11,353 nt of DNA from Actinomycetota bacterium (GTDB lineage: Bacteria > Actinomycetota > Actinomycetes > S36-B12 > UBA10799): positions 1 through 11,353 of the forward strand of contig DMNR01000245.1 in assembly GCA_003452655.1 (NCBI GenBank). Reading direction: 5' to 3'. A program made the position numbers and the translations under genes. Under the pieces are notes generated by a model. The model searched no databases, was not told where the DNA came from, and worked only from the letters and a program-made list of their open reading frames with translations. Below are positions 6,322-11,353 of this stretch, piece by piece; the stretch's first letter is position 1, and each line of letters opens with the position of its first letter.

Positions 6322-8787
6322 ATGCGGTCACGAGCACATAAGCGCAGCATCGCCACCAGCATTCGCCGCTCACGCGGTGTTCGCCGGACCGGAGCGACCC
6401 TGATCTCGGCGATGATCCTAGCCAGCGCCGCCGGTTTGGCTTCGCCTGCGCAAGCAGCAGGTCCGACGCCCGAAAGCCTGAACGCCACCTACGACAAGGT
6501 AAAAGCTGCCCTCGAGAATGCAACCAAGCCCAAGGCGAGCCCACTAAACGGACTGGTGCCGGAGCCAGGCAGCCCGCTCGACGAGAGCATCTCACAACTG
6601 CAGTCGGACCTCAAAGAGTTCATGCCGGGCGGGAAGCTGCCTGCTAAGGATCCCAACGATCCCAACCTGATCAACCAAAACCCTGGCAGCGTCTACAAGT
6701 CAGGTCTGAACATCACCGTCGCAAAGAGTGTCCTGGTTGCAGCCGAGGCCTCGGGGAACCCAAAGATGAGTGTGCTACTCGCCAACACTCAAGCCTCTGG
6801 AGACGGCTCCGCCACGGTGAAGGTCCCCGTTGGAACGCAGAAAGCGAAGAACAGCTCTGGCTTCAACGCGCCCGTGATGGAGGGCGACGACATCGTCTAC
6901 AACGTCCAAAACTCTGGGAACACCCAGCAGACTTTCGGCGCATCGAACGGCAGCTACGACGGCAAACTGCCCGTCAAGGTTCAGGTGCAGACGTGGGTCA
7001 ACGGCACGGAGATCAACCCCGCCGACATGGTCAATGTCAGTGGCAACGTCAGGATGACTTACAGCTTCACCAATATGACAGCCGAGATGACCAGGATCAG
7101 CTTCAAGGGCCCTGATGGAAGTTTGATCACGCAGGAAAAAGAGATCCCGGTTCCGTTTGGTGGGGCATTCATCGTCACGCTCCCGCAACAGTTCGCGGAT
7201 GTGAACGCGCCATGGGCGGAAGGTGGCGTCTCACCGGCAGGGACCACGTTGTCCGGCACGATCATGATGATTCCGCCACTCGGCAAGCTCACCCAATCGG
7301 TCACGATTGAGGCCCGCGCTGACGGCGCTTCTCTTCCAGGCGCGTCATTCCAGGCGTTGCCGATCACTCTTACAGACAACGGAATAGGCAAAACCGCGTA
7401 CGGAGCACTTCCGCTGGCCGGAGGTATCACAAACGTTGCCACTGCCGCTGGCGCGTTCGGTAAGGCCGACATCATCAAGTTGCAGGCCCTCGTCATGAAG
7501 TACGGCGCCGTCGCCGCTGGCATCTCCAACAACTACGTCAAGCCCGTCATCCAGGCATTCCAGGATGGTGCCATCGACGAGGCAGTCGCCAAGGGCGAAG
7601 AGCAGCTCGTACAGCTTGATCAGGGTGCGCAGGCGATCGGTCAGTTGCTGCCCGAAGCAACCATGGTGATCAAGCTTGTCGACGAAGCCGTCGACTACGC
7701 AGTGCCGCTATTCGAAAACAATATCGGCAACATCAACAAGTTGATCGACCTGCTCAGCAAGGCATCGGCGATGCTCGACAGCCTGTTGCCGAAGCTGCAA
7801 GACACAATCGCGATCATCCAGGATCGACTTCTGCCCGCCCTGACCAAGGGCGAGAAGCTGGCCAAGACCGCGACGAAGATCTGTCCACCGATCAAGGCCT
7901 TCCTCGACGGACTCGGGAGTACAGAGGCCGAGATCGTCGCCGCTCTCCACACTGTGGCGGATTTCCTGCCAGAGCCGTACAAGACCACAATCAACAACCT
8001 CGCCAACGACATCGGTACGATCTACGGCGACGCTGAGTCGGGCCTTGGATACTGCGTGAAGTGGGCCCCAGCCGTCTACGCGGCACTGACGTTAGCGATT
8101 GAGAACATCGACACGATCCAGGCGAACCTGACGGCCGCTAGCAAGGATCTGACGACCCTTGCTGGCTACCTTGACACTGCGTCGGGCTACGGCCAAGAGT
8201 TCAAAGCGCTCGAGCCGGCGATCATCAAGGCGCTCGATAACAACAACTGTCCCAAAACACCGGCTGGCATTAGCAAGTGTGGGGTTATGCAGCAGCTCAA
8301 CTACTTGTTGACTCTGATGAATCAAGCCACGACTGCGGTCAATACTCAGATGGTTCCAGGCCTCGATGCGGTTGTCGCGTATCTACCGGCCGTGAACAAG
8401 TTCGTTGGCCTTGCGGACACCTACGTGCCGATCTTCGGAGAGAAGATCGAGGCGATGATTCCGAAGGTCTTCGGCAGCGCAGAGAGCGCTCTGGACAAAG
8501 GCGATGCCGCGCTGGCGAAGTTCACCAGTGCCGCAGACAAGGCCGAGATCACGGTCGCCAGCTACACCGCACAACTCGAGATCATGAACGCCCGAGCGCA
8601 ATCAGGCCAGGGGCTTCCTGCCGGGCCTGCCCAGGGCGCGAACACCAACCTCGGTGCGTACCAATACCAAATCGCCGGTGCCAATTCCCAGGCTGATCAG
8701 ACCATGATCATGCTGGGTATCGCGGCCCTGCTGATCGTGCTGAGCGCGGCAGTCGGAACGGTGATGTACAGCCGCAACAAGCGATAG
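6322..8787 (+). CDS. Large exported protein with C-terminal membrane anchor, unknown family
   Basis: 821 residues from ATG 6322, with AAGGAG 7 nt upstream. The N-terminus is very basic (Arg/Lys through residue 22), then hydrophobic, with a likely signal peptidase site after SPAQA (residue 45). Residues about 46-120 are Pro/Lys-rich. Residues about 125-360 look beta-rich and may form one or two sandwich domains. Residues about 380-760 are predominantly helical with long amphipathic stretches (for example 410-515 and 585-635). Four cysteines (521, 578, 643, 653) fall in the helical half and could form two disulfides. A Gly/Ala/Gln-rich stretch (760-793) precedes one membrane helix (about 794-816) and the basic end SRNKR. 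No sortase motif is present. The topology is type I: about 750 residues outside, five inside. I recognise no family; an adhesive, structural or cell-wall-spanning role is speculation. Confidence 0.85.
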   Translation: MRSRAHKRSIATSIRRSRGVRRTGATLISAMILASAAGLASPAQAAGPTPESLNATYDKVKAALENATKPKASPLNGLVPEPGSPLDESISQLQSDLKEFMPGGKLPAKDPNDPNLINQNPGSVYKSGLNITVAKSVLVAAEASGNPKMSVLLANTQASGDGSATVKVPVGTQKAKNSSGFNAPVMEGDDIVYNVQNSGNTQQTFGASNGSYDGKLPVKVQVQTWVNGTEINPADMVNVSGNVRMTYSFTNMTAEMTRISFKGPDGSLITQEKEIPVPFGGAFIVTLPQQFADVNAPWAEGGVSPAGTTLSGTIMMIPPLGKLTQSVTIEARADGASLPGASFQALPITLTDNGIGKTAYGALPLAGGITNVATAAGAFGKADIIKLQALVMKYGAVAAGISNNYVKPVIQAFQDGAIDEAVAKGEEQLVQLDQGAQAIGQLLPEATMVIKLVDEAVDYAVPLFENNIGNINKLIDLLSKASAMLDSLLPKLQDTIAIIQDRLLPALTKGEKLAKTATKICPPIKAFLDGLGSTEAEIVAALHTVADFLPEPYKTTINNLANDIGTIYGDAESGLGYCVKWAPAVYAALTLAIENIDTIQANLTAASKDLTTLAGYLDTASGYGQEFKALEPAIIKALDNNNCPKTPAGISKCGVMQQLNYLLTLMNQATTAVNTQMVPGLDAVVAYLPAVNKFVGLADTYVPIFGEKIEAMIPKVFGSAESALDKGDAALAKFTSAADKAEITVASYTAQLEIMNARAQSGQGLPAGPAQGANTNLGAYQYQIAGANSQADQTMIMLGIAALLIVLSAAVGTVMYSRNKR

Positions 8788-8852
8788 CTGCCACAAGTAC
8801 GAACGCCCGCTCACGCCGATTGGCGTGGGCGGGCGTTCGTACTTGTGGCAGC
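8787..8852. terminator. Long bidirectional hairpin between convergent genes
   Basis: A 31-bp inverted repeat pairs 8787-8817 with 8822-8852, with a single T-G mismatch (8811/8828) and a 4-nt loop (GATT). It begins on the last base of the stop codon of the 821-residue protein and ends 12 nt before the MFS stop codon. Being symmetric, it can terminate both converging transcripts. No U-tract follows on either strand. Confidence 0.75.
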
Positions 8853-8864
8853 GTCGAGGCATTA

Positions 8865-10340
8865 CTAGCCAACGTGCGCGGGAACTTCGGAGGAAGCGCC
8901 AGCGCCTGGTTTGGCGTTGATCATCGTCACCGTCACGATGAATGCGACGGCCATGATCACCGCGGCGACGCGGAATGCATCCGTGTAGCCGACCACTTGG
9001 GCTTCAGCGATCGACTGCGCGCCATTGGCTAGGACGAACGCCGCCGTCGCCGATGCCGCGATCGTATTCAGCAGTGCAGTACCAAGCGAACCACCGATCT
9101 GCTGCGTGGTATTCACCATCGCCGATGCAACACCGGCATCGTGAGGCGCGACCCCCGTCAGCGCCGTGCTCGAAAGTGGCACGAACGTCAAACCCATACC
9201 GACGGACAGAAGCAGTTCCGATGGAAGAACGTGAGTCAGGTACGCCGTGTCAACGCCGAGCTGCGTGAGCCAGGCCATTCCCAGCGTGCCCATCGCCAAA
9301 CCAACAGCCATGACCGGACGCGGACCAAACCTCGGGAGCAGTTTGGATGCCAAACCAGCCGACAGGATTACGCCTGCGCTAAACGGGAGGAACGCAAAGC
9401 CGGACTTCAGCGCCGAATAGCCGAGGGTTCCCTGCATGTAGAACGTGAGGAAGAGGAACATTCCGAACAGCGCGACACCCACGAGCAGCGAGGTAATGAA
9501 CGACCCGCCTCGGTTTCGATCAAGCAAGACGCGCATGGGCAGGAGCGGATGGCTCGTCTTGACCTCGATCAAAACGAAGAGCGCCAACAACACGATGGAG
9601 GCACCGATGAAGAACAGCGTCTCTGGCGAAGTCCAACTTTGTTCAGCTTTGGTGAAGCCGTACACCATGAAGACCAAGCCCAATGTGACGGTGACCGCCC
9701 CGGGGATGTCGTAGCGCCGATCGCCCTCGGCTCGGCTCTGTTTGATCAACGGAACGGCCAGAATGACGGCGATGATCGCGACCGGGATGTTGACCAACAG
9801 GCACCAGCGCCACGAGAAGAACTCCGTGAGAATTCCGCCGAGGATCAGACCGAGTGCCGCCCCGCCACCGGCAATTGCACCGTAGACCCCGAACGCTTTC
9901 GCGCGTTCCTTCGGCTCGACGAACGTCACTGTGATCAACGACAGCGCGGATGGGGCAAGGAGTGCAGCGAACGCCCCCTGCAGCCCGCGGGCAGCGAACA
10001 GCATCTCTTGGTTTTGGGCGATACCGCCGAGCGCTGATGCTCCGGCGAAGCCGATGAGTCCAATGATGAAGGTTGTCTTGCGGCCAACGTAGTCAGCGAT
10101 GCGACCCCCGAGTAGCAGTAGGCCGCCAAACGCGAGCGTGTACGCAGTCACAACCCATTGACGATCCGCGTCAGAGATTCCCAGGTCGCGCTGTGCCGAC
10201 GGAAGCGCGATATTCACGATGCTGGCGTCAAGGACCACCATCAACTGAGCAATGGCGATGACCGCAAGGCCGAGCCATCTTTTGTCGTCGACTGGTGCTC
10301 CTGAAGTGGGCTCAGCTGTGGCCGGTGTTGGGTTCGCCAT
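8865..10340 (-). CDS. MFS multidrug efflux transporter, DHA2 (14-helix, EmrB/QacA-type)
   Basis: 491 residues from ATG 10340, with AAGGA 5 nt upstream. A major facilitator of the drug:H+ antiporter-2 group, expected to expel hydrophobic or cationic compounds across the inner membrane using the proton gradient. Visible family motifs: LDASIVNIALP at 37-47 (motif D1, Asp38 in the first helix), GGRIADYVGRK at 78-88 (motif A), the RGLQGAFAALLAPSALSLI stretch at 118-136, and GAIAGGGAALGLILGG at 154-169 (antiporter motif C, with the usual proline replaced). FSWRWCLLVNIP follows, typical of DHA2 members. The hydrophobic pattern fits 14 helices. The substrate cannot be told from sequence. The gene is alone on its strand here, converging on the anchored-protein gene and diverging from the aspartic-protease-like gene. 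An in-frame extension to 10406 is rejected as non-coding. Confidence 0.93.
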   Translation of the reverse strand: MANPTPATAEPTSGAPVDDKRWLGLAVIAIAQLMVVLDASIVNIALPSAQRDLGISDADRQWVVTAYTLAFGGLLLLGGRIADYVGRKTTFIIGLIGFAGASALGGIAQNQEMLFAARGLQGAFAALLAPSALSLITVTFVEPKERAKAFGVYGAIAGGGAALGLILGGILTEFFSWRWCLLVNIPVAIIAVILAVPLIKQSRAEGDRRYDIPGAVTVTLGLVFMVYGFTKAEQSWTSPETLFFIGASIVLLALFVLIEVKTSHPLLPMRVLLDRNRGGSFITSLLVGVALFGMFLFLTFYMQGTLGYSALKSGFAFLPFSAGVILSAGLASKLLPRFGPRPVMAVGLAMGTLGMAWLTQLGVDTAYLTHVLPSELLLSVGMGLTFVPLSSTALTGVAPHDAGVASAMVNTTQQIGGSLGTALLNTIAASATAAFVLANGAQSIAEAQVVGYTDAFRVAAVIMAVAFIVTVTMINAKPGAGASSEVPAHVG

Positions 10341-10345
10341 GAAAG

Positions 10346-10350
10346 TCCTT
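10346..10350 (-). promoter_or_regulatory. Ribosome binding site fixing the MFS start
   Basis: Minus strand AAGGA, 5 nt before ATG 10340. It favours a 491-residue protein beginning MANPTPAT over a start 22 codons upstream. Confidence 0.6.
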
Positions 10351-10484
10351 CGCAGATAAGGATCGTGCTGGTGCCGATGTCGGAAGCGCTGAAGTTCGCA
10401 GGACACAACTGTCCACTATTGCGGTCAAGTCGAATTGGACGGGCAGTTATTCCGGTGACCGAGCGAATGTGAGCACTGTCTCGT

Positions 10485-10490
10485 TACGGT
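10485..10490 (+). promoter_or_regulatory. Candidate -10 element for leaderless transcription of the pepsin-like gene
   Basis: TACGGT fits the actinobacterial -10 pattern TANNNT and ends 6 nt before GTG 10497, so a transcript could begin at the start codon itself. This agrees with the lack of a Shine-Dalgarno sequence there. No good -35 is present at 17-18 nt, so confidence is low. Confidence 0.3.
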
Positions 10491-10496
10491 CTAGCG

Positions 10497-11353
10497 GTGA
10501 CGAGGATCAGGCTCTGGCCGCCAGCAATCGGGGGCGTCGCTGCGTTAGTCGCCGTTGCCCTGTGCCTGACCTTGAGCGGATGCGCAGCGCTGCAGCGCCT
10601 CGTCCCGCCGTCATTCGATACTGAGACTCTCAACGGGACGACGGTGAAGATGGACATGCCCGTGGTCGATGGCAACCGTCCGTTCATCACCGTCAATGCG
10701 AGCGTCGGGGGCGGTCCGAGCATTGCGCTGCTCGTGGACACGGGTTCTCCGGGCGTCCGGGTCTTCGCAGACAGGGCTGGGACGAGCGGGGTCACCCAGA
10801 CCCAAAATCCGGTGGATGTCACTTTTGCTGACGGCACACGGTTTGCCGGCGTCGAGGCATCGGCGCCTGTGACCTTCGGCGGGTTGGAAACCAATGGGCC
10901 GATCAACGTTCAACTGATCACAGCCGTCTCGTGCGGTGACGGAAAGCCTGAGTGCGCGGGATCCGGTGGGATCGAGAAGTTCGCTCAGGCTCAGGCCTTT
11001 GCGGGGATCCTTGGGATCGGAATGCAGGCTTCCGATATCTATTCCCCCATCAGCCAGCTGAAGTCCGGATCGCCGAAGTCCTTCTCGATCGCCGCCAACT
11101 CAACCGTTGGTTCAGCGACAATGACGTTCAATACGCAGCCACCGGCTCCCCTGGCGGCGTTCCCGATTCCGCAATGGACCGACCCTCAACTGCCCAACGG
11201 ATACCCGGCGTGGGCGAGTAACCAGGTGCAAGCTTGTTGGGCTTACGCAGCTGCAGCCACCAGTTGCGTGCCAACTTCATTCGACACCGGCTCACCTACT
11301 TTGTTCACCGATAGATCAATTCCTGGCGGACCGAAACTGACCGGCCCGGTGAC
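10497..11353 (+). CDS. Lipoprotein with pepsin-like (bilobal aspartic protease) domain, C-terminally cut by the window edge
   Basis: 285 residues are visible before the window ends. The N-terminus is a lipoprotein signal: MTRIRLW, a hydrophobic run, then lipobox LSGC with Cys29 lipidated. The mature part shows the landmarks of family A1 aspartic proteases in order: LLVDTGSPGV at 78-87 (first catalytic Asp81), a flap-like VTFADGTRFAGV at 108-119 with Phe110 where pepsin has the flap tyrosine, FAGILGIG at 168-175 (pepsin has FDGILGLA), and a second SFDTGSPTLF at 261-270 (Asp263). The two aspartates are 182 residues apart, close to the 183 of pepsin (Asp32/Asp215). It may be a surface-tethered protease; the bacterial DUF3443 lipoproteins, which as I recall also carry such motifs, are the main alternative. 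GTG 10497 is the only suitable start after an in-frame TGA at 10470-10472. Confidence 0.72.
   Translation, partial: MTRIRLWPPAIGGVAALVAVALCLTLSGCAALQRLVPPSFDTETLNGTTVKMDMPVVDGNRPFITVNASVGGGPSIALLVDTGSPGVRVFADRAGTSGVTQTQNPVDVTFADGTRFAGVEASAPVTFGGLETNGPINVQLITAVSCGDGKPECAGSGGIEKFAQAQAFAGILGIGMQASDIYSPISQLKSGSPKSFSIAANSTVGSATMTFNTQPPAPLAAFPIPQWTDPQLPNGYPAWASNQVQACWAYAAAATSCVPTSFDTGSPTLFTDRSIPGGPKLTGPV

Larger units (their letters stand above)
10341..10496. other. Divergent promoter region between the MFS gene and the pepsin-like gene
   Basis: 156 nt without a supported gene. On the minus strand TTGACC (10428-10423) is a good -35 match for the MFS gene, but no clear -10 follows at the usual distance. 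Imperfect inverted copies of AACTG-TCC and GGA-CGGGCAGTT (about 10407-10449) flank this -35 element and could form an operator; this is weak. Confidence 0.35.

Noticed and set aside
9141..10037. 298-codon plus-strand ORF opposite the MFS gene
   Set aside because: It is low-complexity (Glu/Arg/Gln/His-rich), antisense to a well-supported transporter, and has no recognisable motif; a shadow of the codon bias.

Overview
The window looks like chromosomal DNA from an actinobacterium (Actinomycetota) of moderately high GC. The evidence is a tadA gene paired with the actinobacterial 'tRNA adenosine deaminase-associated protein', a three-gene pntAA-pntAB-pntB transhydrogenase operon, frequent GTG starts, Shine-Dalgarno-led operons and many exported envelope proteins. 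I see no insertion sequences, phage genes, CRISPR arrays or tRNA/rRNA genes. The lineage cannot be fixed below phylum from this sequence.

Layout, left to right. Positions 1-432 (+) hold the C-terminal end of a secreted trypsin-like serine protease with an extra C-terminal domain. It converges on a minus-strand pair, the tadA-associated protein (1453-971) followed by tadA (933-457). Further right, also on the minus strand, is the proton-translocating NAD(P) transhydrogenase operon, pntAA (4533-3415), pntAB (3415-3098) and pntB (3101-1689). Its genes overlap by 1-4 nt, and a very long hairpin (1588-1679) follows. A 229-nt divergent region with three small palindromes separates the operon from a plus-strand lipoprotein of unknown function (4763-5422).

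A 265-nt non-coding stretch then leads into a tightly coupled plus-strand pair: a six-helix membrane protein (5688-6320) and, 1 nt later, an 821-residue type I membrane protein (6322-8787) with a signal peptide, a large ectodomain and a C-terminal anchor. I recognise neither; they look like one uncharacterised envelope unit. A near-perfect 31-bp hairpin (8787-8852) starts on the stop codon of the anchored protein and separates it from a converging MFS drug/proton antiporter of the 14-helix DHA2 type (10340-8865).

Divergent from the MFS gene, and running off the right edge, is a gene starting at GTG 10497. It encodes a lipoprotein with two DTGS motifs 182 residues apart and other pepsin-like landmarks, so it is a probable bacterial family A1-type (bilobal) aspartic protease or a relative. 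The theme right of the pnt operon is the cell envelope: two lipoproteins, a membrane/secreted pair and an exporter. Most promising for follow-up are the pepsin-like lipoprotein, the two-gene envelope unit, and the two unusually long perfect hairpins at gene ends.
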